Below are positions 39,540-47,821 of a stretch of 64,000 bases of DNA, in pieces. The stretch's first letter is position 1. Each line of letters begins with the position of its first letter. Both the position numbers and the translations under genes were made by a program. The notes under the pieces were generated by a model. The model ran no database searches and had not been told where the DNA came from. It was given only the letters and a program-made list of their open reading frames with translations. Source of the DNA: Flavobacteriales bacterium (lineage in GTDB: Bacteria; Bacteroidota; Bacteroidia; Flavobacteriales_D; Parvicellaceae); assembly GCA_029251405.1 (NCBI GenBank), contig JAQXDK010000007.1, positions 1 through 64,000 of the forward strand, given 5' to 3'.

Positions 39540-40403
39540 TTGTTCTTTATCAATCAGAATAATAACAGATTTTTTAGGAATTTTTTTTTCTTGTTTTTCA
39601 CTTTTTTATTAGTGTTTTCTTCATGTAAAAAAAAAGGTTGTAGAGACCCCTTTAGTTTAGCCTATGACAATACGGCTACTAAAGATGACGGAAGTTGTAC
39701 TTATCCAGAAAACGATAGGAAATCATTAATTTATTATTCCACTGCAACTTGGTGTCAGTATTGTGGAGATATAGGTAAAGATTTTGTCGACGATATATCA
39801 GTAGATTTTCCTAATTCTCAAGTAATAAGTTTGCATAAAAATGATGTATTAACTTCTGATATTAGTTTTCTGACCCAAGCTTATTTAGATTCTGTAAATG
39901 GACAATTTGGATGTCCTCATTTTTATTTAGCTTTAAATAGCGTTGTACAACCTTCATATAGTCCAAATAATTTTAACCAATTAAAAAGTGCAGTGAATGG
40001 TGATTTACTGTTGTTTTCTAAAGTTAATTTAGATTTGGACTATTCTATAAACGGCAATATGATGAATGTGAAAGTTCAATCAAAGTTAGCAACCAATGTG
40101 ACAGATGATAATTTTTATTTATCTACTTATATATTAGAAGATGCAATAGTTTCAGAACAAAATGTTTTAGGAACCTATAGTCCTAATTTCATACATAATA
40201 ATGTATTAAGAAAAGAAGTATCTGACTATGCTGATGTGTTTGGAACCCCTTTAATTTTCAATCAAAATGGAGACAACTTAACTTCTTTTTACGAAATCCC
40301 ATTAGATTCAACTTCCAATTGGAACTACAGTAACTTATATGTTGTTGCTGTTGTTTGGCAAAAAATTGGTGATAATTTTAATTTTATTAATCTCGAAAAA
40401 TAA
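39540..40403 (+). CDS. Omp28-like lipoprotein, tandem paralogue
   Basis: A 287-residue lipoprotein parallel to the preceding gene. The signal sequence is very Phe-rich and ends in VFSSC (Cys29). It has one Cys repeat (33-55: GCRDPFSLAYD...DDGSCTY) against two in its neighbour, then WCQYC at 71-75 and FGCPHFYLAL at the cis-Pro site. The C-terminal part aligns with the neighbour through YILED, HNNVLRKEV and YVVAVVWQKIG. The start is TTG, since no ATG precedes the signal peptide. Tandem duplication with divergence is likely. It abuts the convergent gene with no gap. Confidence 0.68.
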   Translation: MFFINQNNNRFFRNFFFLFFTFLLVFSSCKKKGCRDPFSLAYDNTATKDDGSCTYPENDRKSLIYYSTATWCQYCGDIGKDFVDDISVDFPNSQVISLHKNDVLTSDISFLTQAYLDSVNGQFGCPHFYLALNSVVQPSYSPNNFNQLKSAVNGDLLLFSKVNLDLDYSINGNMMNVKVQSKLATNVTDDNFYLSTYILEDAIVSEQNVLGTYSPNFIHNNVLRKEVSDYADVFGTPLIFNQNGDNLTSFYEIPLDSTSNWNYSNLYVVAVVWQKIGDNFNFINLEK

Positions 40404-41450
40404 TTATAACCCAACTTTTTCAAAAGCTGTAAAAAGTAATTCATTAGGCAGCTCCTTTTTTTCAATTTTTATGGGCTTAAAATCTGATTCTTGTAGATTA
40501 ATTTGTCCTTGTCTTTGAAATTTAAGATCGTTATTTTTTTTATGATATAAGGCCAAATACTCTTGCTCAGTTTGTCCTGGGGTAGGCACAAGATTTATTT
40601 TCTTTTGTAAATAATAATAATCCATTAAGCTACTGTATCCAGATCTGCTTATAATAAGCTTTGAATTATTTATCAATTCTTGAAATTCTCTGGTTTTTAA
40701 GTGTGGAAATATGCTAATATTATTAATGTTTTTTTCCTTTACAGCTACTTTTCCACTTATAATAGCACAAGGTTGATCTTCTTTTGTAAAACAACTGGTG
40801 ATTTCTTTCTCAAACAAACTTCTTTGTGGTTCTGGTCCAGATATTATTGCTAAATATTTATAGTTATGGTTTTTTTTGATTTTTTTAAATTCGTAAAACC
40901 TGGACAAAGGTCCAATTTTTGAGTTAGGAATAGTGCTCTCTGATAGTTTGCCAGAAAAATCGGAATTGCTAAAATCAGGAACCCAACAAAAATCAAATTT
41001 TTTAATAAAATATTTATTTATTGAGTTAGCAAGTCCTTTTAATATAAATGGTCCTTGGATGTTTAATTGGTGAGTGATGATAATATTAAGTGTTGTAGTT
41101 CCTCTGAATCCAAATCTATTGTCTGATATAACAACATCAACCCTATTTTCACTAATTATTTTTTCTACTTTTTTTCTTTCTAAGTATGCTCTAAATATAA
41201 ACTTGGGTGTTTGTCTTATAATAGTGATGGTTTGATTTTTCCCCACACTGTATTTTGGAGAATATCCTTTAATGAGAATATGTTTTAAATTCTTAAATTC
41301 TTTTCGGTAAATTTCTTCAGCAACATGATCTCCGCACGTTATGATTTTATGACCTCGTTTAATTAATTCATTTATTATGGGAATGGTCCTTACAATATGT
41401 CCTAATCCCCAGTCTAATGGAGCAATTAATATATTTTTTTTGCTATTCAG
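40404..41450 (-). CDS. MurG/GT28-like glycosyltransferase, probable CTG start
   Basis: A 348-residue GT-B glycosyltransferase of unknown acceptor. The N-terminus has NILIAPLDWGLGHIVRT, the Gly-rich GxGHxxR loop of the family, and the C-terminus has ISRSGYSSLMDYYYL and VPTPGQTEQEYLA, the donor-binding region of GT28. The frame is open to CTG at 41450, with a stop codon two codons upstream at 41456-41454 and no ATG, GTG or TTG before the GLGH loop. CTG would overlap the engB stop as CTGA. The GTG at 41246 would delete the first ~68 residues including that loop. It may act on a polysaccharide or lipid. Confidence 0.75.
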   Translation of the reverse strand: MNSKKNILIAPLDWGLGHIVRTIPIINELIKRGHKIITCGDHVAEEIYRKEFKNLKHILIKGYSPKYSVGKNQTITIIRQTPKFIFRAYLERKKVEKIISENRVDVVISDNRFGFRGTTTLNIIITHQLNIQGPFILKGLANSINKYFIKKFDFCWVPDFSNSDFSGKLSESTIPNSKIGPLSRFYEFKKIKKNHNYKYLAIISGPEPQRSLFEKEITSCFTKEDQPCAIISGKVAVKEKNINNISIFPHLKTREFQELINNSKLIISRSGYSSLMDYYYLQKKINLVPTPGQTEQEYLALYHKKNNDLKFQRQGQINLQESDFKPIKIEKKELPNELLFTAFEKVGL

Positions 41451-42049
41451 ATTTTAAATTGTGAATTGTTTTCTCCAATAAATTTTTTTATTTCTTCCAG
41501 TCCAGTTTGTTTGGCGGAAGAAGTAATGAAGTTGATAGGGAAGTGTTCCCAGGTTTTCAACAACTCATCTTCGTAATTCATTCTGTTTTCTTCAACTTCA
41601 ATCTTTTTGAGTTTATCTGACTTTGTAAAGCATATAACAAACGAAATTTCATTTATTGCACAATACTCCATGAATTCTATGTCTATTTTTTGTGGTATGA
41701 TCCTCAGATCTATTAGTAGAAATACTGTTATTAAATTAGGTCTATTTTTTAAATATTTTAAAGTGAATTTTTGAAATTCCTCTCTTGATTTTTTAGATAT
41801 TTTAGCGTATCCATATCCTGGTAAATCTGCAAAATAAGTGTTATTGTTTATAAGAAAATGATTGATTAATTGTGTTTTTCCAGGCTTTCCGGATGTCTTA
41901 GCTAGTTTTTTCACATTGCAAAGAGCATTTATTAGTGAGGATTTACCAACGTTAGATCTACCAATAAATGCATATTCAGGAAGGTTGGCTTTTGGGCATT
42001 TTTTCCATTCAGTATTGCTGCAAATAAAATGGGCGTTATTAATATCCAT
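41447..42049 (-). CDS. engB: Ribosome biogenesis GTPase EngB/YsxC
   Basis: Essential GTPase that helps assemble the 50S subunit. The 200-residue protein has G1 AFIGRSNVGKSSLIN, G2-region KLAKTSGKPGKTQLIN, G3 DLPGYGYAKISKK and G4 CFTKSDKL. These match EngB. It lies between a glycine-lipid operon (5-bp gap from glsB-like) and the glycosyltransferase, which overlaps its stop. Confidence 0.96.
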   Translation of the reverse strand: MDINNAHFICSNTEWKKCPKANLPEYAFIGRSNVGKSSLINALCNVKKLAKTSGKPGKTQLINHFLINNNTYFADLPGYGYAKISKKSREEFQKFTLKYLKNRPNLITVFLLIDLRIIPQKIDIEFMEYCAINEISFVICFTKSDKLKKIEVEENRMNYEDELLKTWEHFPINFITSSAKQTGLEEIKKFIGENNSQFKI

Positions 42050-42054
42050 TTAAT

Positions 42055-42981
42055 TTATTTGATGTAAGTGTTGATGTGTCTATCTTTTTTTTCAGAATAG
42101 ATGTCTTCAATAGAAATTAAAATACCTGTTTCTTCTACTTCTCCAAATTTGGTGTTTAATGCTGTTCCAAATGTTCTCATAGTTAACGATAAGTTCATGT
42201 ATGCTGCAATAAGTGGTGGAAGAGAGCAGTTAAGGTTCTTAAGATTTTTTATTAAACATTTATAAGCTAAAGGGTAGGTTAGGTTTTCAATTTCTTTTAA
42301 GAAATAATCAATTTGGTGATTTCCTGAAAGTGGTTTTTTTGCGGTAATCCAATTTTCTTTATTTGGGAAAAATGAACTCATAAATCCCAATATTAAATCT
42401 CTACCTTTTGGGTTAAAGTCTTTATACATTGTAACCTTTCCAAAGAAATATTTTATTTCAGGAAAATCAACAACAAGAGCTCCTAGTCCATCCCAAAGAT
42501 TATCTAAAGAAAATATGCTTTTTCTGTTTCCAGACGAAGGCTGATAAGCGGGTTGTACAAATGATCTGCCTAGTTCAATTGTGTAAGGAAAGATGTTGTT
42601 TAGGAATTCATTACTAAAATTAAATAAATGATTCGTAGCAGTCTGGTCATATTTTTTTGAGTTAAGAACATCTGTTCCAATTAGAAATCGATATCCTCCA
42701 ATAATTTTTTTTTCCTCTGGATCCCATACTAAAAGTTGTTTATAGTAGGCTTCATCCCTAATATCATATTCGTCTAGATCATATGATTTTCCTGTACCAC
42801 CCCCTGAACTCCTAAATGAAAGTTCTCTAAGTCTACCAATTTCTAGTGTAGTATTTGGTTGCTTTTTGTAGTCAACTATATAAATTTCATGGTTACAATA
42901 GTTGGTTTTTCTAATAAAAGCATCATTATTTAACTCCTCTTCAATTTTTTTTGTAGATACAGCATCAATAATTTTCTTCAT
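42055..42981 (-). CDS. glsB: GlsB-like N-acyltransferase for glycine lipids
   Basis: A 308-residue GNAT-type acyltransferase of the OlsB/hemolysin family. Conserved features are EIGRLRELSFRSSGGGTG, LDEYDIRDEAYYKQLLVWD and ELGRSFVQPAYQ. In Bacteroides thetaiotaomicron a homologous gene makes monoacylglycine from 3-hydroxyacyl donors. Its start overlaps the O-acyltransferase gene by 4 bp, as expected for the pair. Product assignment to glycine rather than ornithine is by family and phylum. Confidence 0.78.
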   Translation of the reverse strand: MKKIIDAVSTKKIEEELNNDAFIRKTNYCNHEIYIVDYKKQPNTTLEIGRLRELSFRSSGGGTGKSYDLDEYDIRDEAYYKQLLVWDPEEKKIIGGYRFLIGTDVLNSKKYDQTATNHLFNFSNEFLNNIFPYTIELGRSFVQPAYQPSSGNRKSIFSLDNLWDGLGALVVDFPEIKYFFGKVTMYKDFNPKGRDLILGFMSSFFPNKENWITAKKPLSGNHQIDYFLKEIENLTYPLAYKCLIKNLKNLNCSLPPLIAAYMNLSLTMRTFGTALNTKFGEVEETGILISIEDIYSEKKDRHINTYIK

Positions 42982-43817
42982 TCCTTAATATAGTCTTTAA
43001 AATCAAAATTAACATTGTTTTTAATTTGATATACAAATTCTTTAATTAATTGAGCCCATTCTTGGTCTGACTTCCTGTCGTTTAATAATTTGATATCGAT
43101 TGGTTTTCCCATTATGAATTTAATAGAATTCCCTTTTTGTAAAAACATTTCATTTGGCAATAAAAACATTTCAAGATTTATTTTTATCCTTAATTTTTTT
43201 CGCCAATTTGCAATTCGATAAAACTTTCTTGAGTTTTTTCCGTCTATATAGACTGGATATATTGGAGTTTTATATTTCCTTGCTTTCCCAATAAAGGTTT
43301 TTTTCCATTCCAGATCTTTTATTATGTTTTTTTCTTTTCTTGAAACAAGTCCTGAAGGGAATATAACAATGCAATTTTCGGACTCAAATAATTTCTCTAA
43401 TCTCCTTACATTTTCTCTAGAGTTTAATCCATGCTTGTTTACAGGAATAAAATATTCATTTAAAGGTTTTATGGATGTTAAGATATCGTTGACTAAAAAC
43501 TTTATGTCTTTTCTTTGTTTTCCTAATTCTCTAATCATTGCAACGCCGTCAAGTCCCCCAAGTGGATGATTGGATACCACTATTACATTCCCGTTTTTAG
43601 GTAAGTTATTGAATCCAATGTTTTCAGACCTGACACTTAGCGCGTCAAGACCACCTTTAATAAATTTAAAATCTTGCTTTTTTTCAAGTTTTTTTAAGAT
43701 AATATTCAGGTCTTTTTCTCTAACTATCCTTTTGATTTTATTTAATATGAATCCAGGAATTATTCTAAATAAAGTGGGGCTTTTTTGTTTAATAATTTCT
43801 GATAAATCAATTTTCAT
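42978..43817 (-). CDS. glsA: GlsA-like O-acyltransferase (PlsC fold)
   Basis: A 279-residue membrane-associated acyltransferase. The active-site region is SNHPLGGLDGVAM, a variant with five residues between His and Asp (HX5D) where PlsC proteins have HX4D, found in hemolysin-like acyltransferases of this phylum. FPSGLVSRKEK matches the phosphate-binding block. In the GlsB/GlsA pathway it adds the second acyl chain to the hydroxyl of monoacylglycine. It is the first gene of the minus-strand group glsA-glsB-engB-glycosyltransferase. Confidence 0.78.
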   Translation of the reverse strand: MKIDLSEIIKQKSPTLFRIIPGFILNKIKRIVREKDLNIILKKLEKKQDFKFIKGGLDALSVRSENIGFNNLPKNGNVIVVSNHPLGGLDGVAMIRELGKQRKDIKFLVNDILTSIKPLNEYFIPVNKHGLNSRENVRRLEKLFESENCIVIFPSGLVSRKEKNIIKDLEWKKTFIGKARKYKTPIYPVYIDGKNSRKFYRIANWRKKLRIKINLEMFLLPNEMFLQKGNSIKFIMGKPIDIKLLNDRKSDQEWAQLIKEFVYQIKNNVNFDFKDYIKE

Positions 43818-43847
43818 ATCACCCTTCTTATTTATTCTTAAAGATTA

Positions 43848-43855
43848 TAAATGTA
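43848..43855 (-). promoter_or_regulatory. Likely -7 box for the glsA-like gene
   Basis: The minus strand reads TACATTTA (TAnnTTTG with final A), 30 nt before the ATG at 43817. Confidence 0.35.
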
Positions 43856-43981
43856 ATAAATACATTGTGATTTTAAGTTAATAAATAAAATAATCCCACA
43901 ATTTACCACCTTATAATTTTTTAAATTAACAGATGTATTATTTAAAATATTGAAACTTTAATTTTTATATTGCGTTAAAAG

Positions 43982-43990
43982 TTATCCACA
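43982..43990 (+). promoter_or_regulatory. DnaA-box consensus upstream of mraZ
   Basis: TTATCCACA matches the classic DnaA box exactly. On the minus strand TTACCCACA (44019-44011) differs at one base and TTTCCCACA (44009-44001) at two. The whole cluster is 38 bp long. It sits in the 236-bp divergent gap 43818-44053, the longest gene-free stretch of the window, whose remaining bases are AT-rich and hold no small ORF or RNA I can recognise. Confidence 0.45.
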
Positions 43991-44002
43991 ATTATATTAT
44001 TG

Positions 44003-44017
44003 TGGGAAAATGTGGGT
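44003..44017 (+). promoter_or_regulatory. MraZ-type operator, two TGGGN repeats
   Basis: TGGGA (44003-44007) and TGGGT (44013-44017) are direct repeats with a 5-bp spacer and 10-bp period, the pattern bound by MraZ in other bacteria. They lie 36-50 bp before the mraZ TTG and just upstream of its likely -7 box, so MraZ autoregulation of the dcw cluster is expected. Confidence 0.6.
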
Positions 44018-44033
44018 AAATATTTATTAGATT

Positions 44034-44041
44034 TACATTTA
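44034..44041 (+). promoter_or_regulatory. Likely -7 box for mraZ and the dcw cluster
   Basis: TACATTTA (TAnnTTTG with final A) ends 12 nt before the mraZ TTG. It lies 17 bp after the TGGGN repeats. Confidence 0.45.
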
Positions 44042-44053
44042 AAACTGAACTAA

Positions 44054-44512
44054 TTGACTGGATTCATAGGGGAATATCATTGTAAGTTGGACACTAAAGG
44101 GAGGATGTTGATCCCTTCAGATGTCAAAAAACAATTAGCACCTAATAATCAGGACCAATTTGTCATTTCAAGAGGTGTTGACGATTGTTTGTCAATGTAT
44201 ACCGCTTCTGAGTGGTCAGTGGTCATGAGTAAGTTAAGAAAGCTAAATAGGTTTAAATCTAAGGATAGGAAATTTGCCCGTATGTTTCAAAAAGGCGCTA
44301 CAAAGATTACTGTTGACAGTAATGGTAGACTGCTGCTTCCTAAAGGCTTGCTTAGCTGGGCGGGGGTCAAAAAAGAAATAGTCATTGTTGCAAATGTCGA
44401 TTTGTGGGAAATCTGGGACAGAAAGACCTATGAAAGCATGATGAATGATGATTGGGATGAATTTGACCAGTTAGCTCACGAAGTAATGGGGGAGTCGACT
44501 GATGCTGAATGA
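44054..44512 (+). CDS. mraZ: Transcriptional regulator MraZ
   Basis: DNA-binding protein that controls the dcw cluster. The 152-residue protein consists of two SpoVT/AbrB-like halves: FIGEYHCKLDTKGRMLIPSD (in parts FIGEYHCKLD, TKGRMLIPSD) at the start and ITVDSNGRLLLPKGL near residue 95. The start codon is TTG; the conserved F-I-G-E-Y begins three residues later. Two TGGGN repeats upstream are its likely operator. It overlaps rsmH by 11 bp. Confidence 0.95.
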   Translation: MTGFIGEYHCKLDTKGRMLIPSDVKKQLAPNNQDQFVISRGVDDCLSMYTASEWSVVMSKLRKLNRFKSKDRKFARMFQKGATKITVDSNGRLLLPKGLLSWAGVKKEIVIVANVDLWEIWDRKTYESMMNDDWDEFDQLAHEVMGESTDAE

Positions 44513-45413
44513 TCCCTATCACATACCCGTTTTACTAAATGCTGCAACTAGTGCCTTGATCACAGATCCTAAGGGTTTATATGTTGATGTAACCTTTGGT
44601 GGCGGTGGGCATTCGAGAGAAATATTAAAAAACTTAACATCGGGAAAATTAATTGCTTTTGACCAAGATAATGATGCTCTTGAAAATACTATTGATGACG
44701 ATCGTTTCACTTTAGTAAGACAAAACTTTAGAAATATAGAAAATGTTTTAGATGTAAGTTCTAGTAAGAATATTTCAGGTGTATTGGCTGATTTGGGTGT
44801 TTCTTCTTATCAATTTGATCATCCAGAGAGAGGTTTCTCTTTTAGGTTCAATAACAGATTAGATATGAGAATGAATTCAGATTCTGATTTTGATGCTTAT
44901 CAATTGATTAATAATTACGATGAACAGCAGTTGCAAAAGGTATTTAGTTTGTTTGGTGATTTTAGGTTAAGTGAGTCTAGAAGATTGTCTTCAGCTATAG
45001 TTAATGCAAGGTTGATTAACAGTCTTGAAACTACATTTCAATTAGCTTCATTAGTAGAGCCACTAGTGCCGGTTAAAATTAGAAATCAATTTCTGGCAAG
45101 AGTTTTTCAGTCCATAAGAATTGAAGTTAATCAGGAGCTGAGTGCTCTTTCGGAATTCCTTGATCAGTTGCCTAAAGTGCTTCAGAAAAATGGGGTGGTT
45201 TGCATTATCACTTACCATTCACTTGAGGACAGATTAGTAAAAAACTTTTTTAAAAGCGGTAATTGTGATGGTGTTCTAGAGAAAGATTTTTATGGAAATT
45301 TTACTAAACCTTTTACACAGTTACACAGAAAGCCTGTGACTCCTGATGAAGCAGAGATTAAGTTAAATCCAAGAGCAAGGAGTGCGAAATTAAGAATTGC
45401 TGTAAAAAACTAA
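44502..45413 (+). CDS. rsmH: 16S rRNA m4C1402 methyltransferase
   Basis: N4-methylates C1402 in the ribosomal P site. The 303-residue protein has HIPVLLNAA, the SAM motif YVDVTFGGGGHSREIL, LADLGVSSYQFDHPERGFSF (as LADLGVSSYQFD, PERGFSF), RMNSDSDFDAY, FQSIRIEVNQEL and ITYHSLEDRLVKNF. Position two of the dcw cluster is standard. Confidence 0.97.
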   Translation: MLNDPYHIPVLLNAATSALITDPKGLYVDVTFGGGGHSREILKNLTSGKLIAFDQDNDALENTIDDDRFTLVRQNFRNIENVLDVSSSKNISGVLADLGVSSYQFDHPERGFSFRFNNRLDMRMNSDSDFDAYQLINNYDEQQLQKVFSLFGDFRLSESRRLSSAIVNARLINSLETTFQLASLVEPLVPVKIRNQFLARVFQSIRIEVNQELSALSEFLDQLPKVLQKNGVVCIITYHSLEDRLVKNFFKSGNCDGVLEKDFYGNFTKPFTQLHRKPVTPDEAEIKLNPRARSAKLRIAVKN

Positions 45414-45414
45414 T

Positions 45415-45738
45415 ATGTCAATTTTTAAAGAAATATTTTCTGGTGACTTGTTTAAGAAAGGTTTGGTAATAAACAATACCCCGTTTTTAGCATACATAAC
45501 TTTTTTGATGGTTCTATATGTAGGGTATGGTTATCATGTCGACAGAGTAGTGATGGATATTTCCAAAGAGAGTAAGAAACGTGAAAAGCTTTATTCCGAA
45601 AGACAATCTGTCTTAGAGCTTTATGATAAGGAAAGTTTGCAAAGTAAAGTAGTTAAAGAAACTGAGAAATGGGGTTTATATGAGTCGATTGATCCGCCAT
45701 TAGTAATAAGGAGTAAAACTTTTGAGAATGAAAAGTAA
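45415..45738 (+). CDS. ftsL: FtsL-like cell division protein
   Basis: A 107-residue bitopic membrane protein with one hydrophobic segment at about residues 20-42 (NTPFLAYITFLMVLYVGYG) and a coiled-coil-prone extracytoplasmic part (KESKKREKLYSERQSVLELYDKES, in parts). Sequence is weakly conserved, but length, topology and place between rsmH and ftsI identify it as FtsL, part of the FtsQLB divisome complex. It overlaps ftsI by 11 bp. Confidence 0.85.
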   Translation: MSIFKEIFSGDLFKKGLVINNTPFLAYITFLMVLYVGYGYHVDRVVMDISKESKKREKLYSERQSVLELYDKESLQSKVVKETEKWGLYESIDPPLVIRSKTFENEK

Positions 45739-47821
45739 GGAATCCCTTGTTAGGTTATATATCGTCTATTTTTTGGTTTTACTTCTTGGTGCGGGGATCA
45801 TTAGTCAGATTTTCTATCTACAAATATTCAAGGGTGAGCAACTGAAATTAGATGCTAATAAGCAAATTTTTGTATCTCGAAAAGTTGTTGCTCCTAGAGG
45901 GAATATTTATGCTGCAAATGAGCAAAAGACATCTTTAGCCTTGTCAGTTCCAAGGTATAAAGTTTTTGTGGATTTAGTTACGATAAATGAAGTAAAGTTT
46001 AGGGAAAACATAAAAGACCTTTCTGACTCACTCTCTTTATTAATTGGTAAAAGATCCTCTAAAGATTGGAGAAGCCTACTTGAAAAACAAAGGAAAGATA
46101 GCAACAGATATTTATACATAGCTAAAGGTTTACGAAACAATCAGATAGAAAGATTGAAGAAATTTCCAATTTTCAACCTTGGGAAATATAAAGGAGGCTG
46201 TATTGTTTTAAAATCTAACCAAAGAGTAAAGCCCTATGGGATGCTTGCCAATAGAACCGTTGGTTATGCTGTCGAAAATCAAGGTAAGAAAGCAATTTTA
46301 GTGGGGCTAGAGGGAGCTTTTAACGACTATTTAAAAGGACAAAATGGTCAAATGTTGATGGAAAAGATAAGAGGTAACGAATGGAAACCTGTAGATGATA
46401 ATCTGTCCATAGAGCCTATTCCGGGAAGTGATATTTATACTTCAATTGATGTAAATATTCAAGACGTAGCTGAGGAAGCACTTCTAAAGCAGTTAAAAGA
46501 TCAAAAAGCAAAAAAGGGGTGTGCTGTTCTTATGGAGGTGAAAACAGGATTCGTAAAAGCTATTGCTAATCTTTCTTATGACTCAAAATCAGATTCTTAT
46601 TTTGAAGCTCAAAACCATGCTGTAGGATTAGCTTCAGAACCTGGATCTACCTTTAAATTGGCTTCCCTTCTAGTCGCCTTAGAACAAGGAAAGGTAAAGA
46701 TTACTGACTCAGTAGATATGACCGGTAAATATGAATTTTATGACAATTATTTAACTGACGGTGGTAAAGTCTACGGAAAAAATACAATAAAAAGTGCTTT
46801 CGAGAAATCATCTAACGTTATCAGTCAAATAATTTTTGATAATTATAAAGATGCTCCTCAAGAATTTATTGATGGGCTAAAGCAAATAGGGATTCATCAA
46901 AAATTAGGTCTTGATATTTTAGGAGAAGGTTTGCCTTTAATAAAGGAAGCTTCGGATCCTACATTTACAGGAATTACACTTCCCTGGATGTCAATTGGTT
47001 ACGAGTTGAAAATGACACCACTTCAAACCTTAGCACTTTATAATGCAGTAGCCAATAATGGTGTTTTTTTAAAGCCGCAATTTGTACAATACATCAAAAA
47101 TGGTAGTAAAATTCAAAAAGAATTTGAACCGAAAATTTTGAATACTTCAATCTGTTCTAAATCTACTTTAGAAGACTTGAAAATCATGCTTGAAGGAGTT
47201 GTGGAACGAGGAACTGCTAAAAATATTAAAGCAAGAGGTTTTAAAATTGCAGGTAAAACAGGTACTTCTAAAATTGCTATAGGTTCTAAAGGTTATGGAA
47301 AGCAGTATCAGGCTTCTTTTTGTGGTTATTTTCCGTCTAAAGACCCTATTTACAGTTGTATTGTAGTAGTTCAGGGCCCAACTAAAAATATTTTTGGTTC
47401 TGTAGTTTCAGGAACTGTATTTAAAGAAATAGCCGACAAGGTATATGCTCAAGAGTTTAAAAAAGAAAATGATATTAAAAATGATTCTTTAAATCATTTT
47501 CCATATTCTAGAAACGGAGACAAAGAAGCTTTTTTAATTGCCTCCAAGACTATGGGCATTCCAGTTAATGATCAGTCCAATCCATCTTCAAATTTAATTT
47601 CTACTAGAACAGGTAACGAAGCAATTAAGTTATATCACAAAAAAACTCAAAAAGGATTAGTTCCCGATGTAGTTGGGATGGGTCTTATTGATGCAATTTA
47701 TGTGTTAGAAAAATTTGGATTATTAGTTCAACCTGTGGGGTCAGGTATTGTAAGGAAGCAGTCAATTAAGGCTGGGTATAGAATTAACAAGGGTCAAAAA
47801 ATAATATTACAACTGGGATGA
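45728..47821 (+). CDS. ftsI: Peptidoglycan transpeptidase FtsI/PBP3 with PASTA domain
   Basis: Septal transpeptidase that cross-links peptidoglycan. The 697-residue protein has a membrane anchor near the N-terminus, a PBP dimerisation domain (VVAPRGNIYA), and a transpeptidase domain with SEPGSTFK (SxxK), EKSSNVIS (SxN) and GKTGTSK (KTG). The last ~60 residues are a PASTA domain (GLVPDVVGMGLIDAIYVLE), common in Bacteroidota FtsI. The ATG at 45728 is preferred to the TTG two codons earlier. The murE start overlaps its stop as ATGA. Confidence 0.95.
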   Translation: MKSKESLVRLYIVYFLVLLLGAGIISQIFYLQIFKGEQLKLDANKQIFVSRKVVAPRGNIYAANEQKTSLALSVPRYKVFVDLVTINEVKFRENIKDLSDSLSLLIGKRSSKDWRSLLEKQRKDSNRYLYIAKGLRNNQIERLKKFPIFNLGKYKGGCIVLKSNQRVKPYGMLANRTVGYAVENQGKKAILVGLEGAFNDYLKGQNGQMLMEKIRGNEWKPVDDNLSIEPIPGSDIYTSIDVNIQDVAEEALLKQLKDQKAKKGCAVLMEVKTGFVKAIANLSYDSKSDSYFEAQNHAVGLASEPGSTFKLASLLVALEQGKVKITDSVDMTGKYEFYDNYLTDGGKVYGKNTIKSAFEKSSNVISQIIFDNYKDAPQEFIDGLKQIGIHQKLGLDILGEGLPLIKEASDPTFTGITLPWMSIGYELKMTPLQTLALYNAVANNGVFLKPQFVQYIKNGSKIQKEFEPKILNTSICSKSTLEDLKIMLEGVVERGTAKNIKARGFKIAGKTGTSKIAIGSKGYGKQYQASFCGYFPSKDPIYSCIVVVQGPTKNIFGSVVSGTVFKEIADKVYAQEFKKENDIKNDSLNHFPYSRNGDKEAFLIASKTMGIPVNDQSNPSSNLISTRTGNEAIKLYHKKTQKGLVPDVVGMGLIDAIYVLEKFGLLVQPVGSGIVRKQSIKAGYRINKGQKIILQLG

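Noticed and set aside
40404-41246. Glycosyltransferase start at GTG 41246
   Set aside because: It would remove the conserved GLGHIVR nucleotide-sugar loop, while the upstream frame is fully open and matches the family.
43570-43881. Plus-strand ORF opposite the glsA-like gene
   Set aside because: It is a shadow of the minus-strand acyltransferase; no family features or promoter.
43818-44053. Replication origin (DnaA box, AT-rich, divergent genes)
   Set aside because: Only one exact DnaA box; the ribosomal operon at 1-6024 would be transcribed towards it, head-on to replication, which is unlikely; dnaA is not nearby; the other box-like repeats fit MraZ better.
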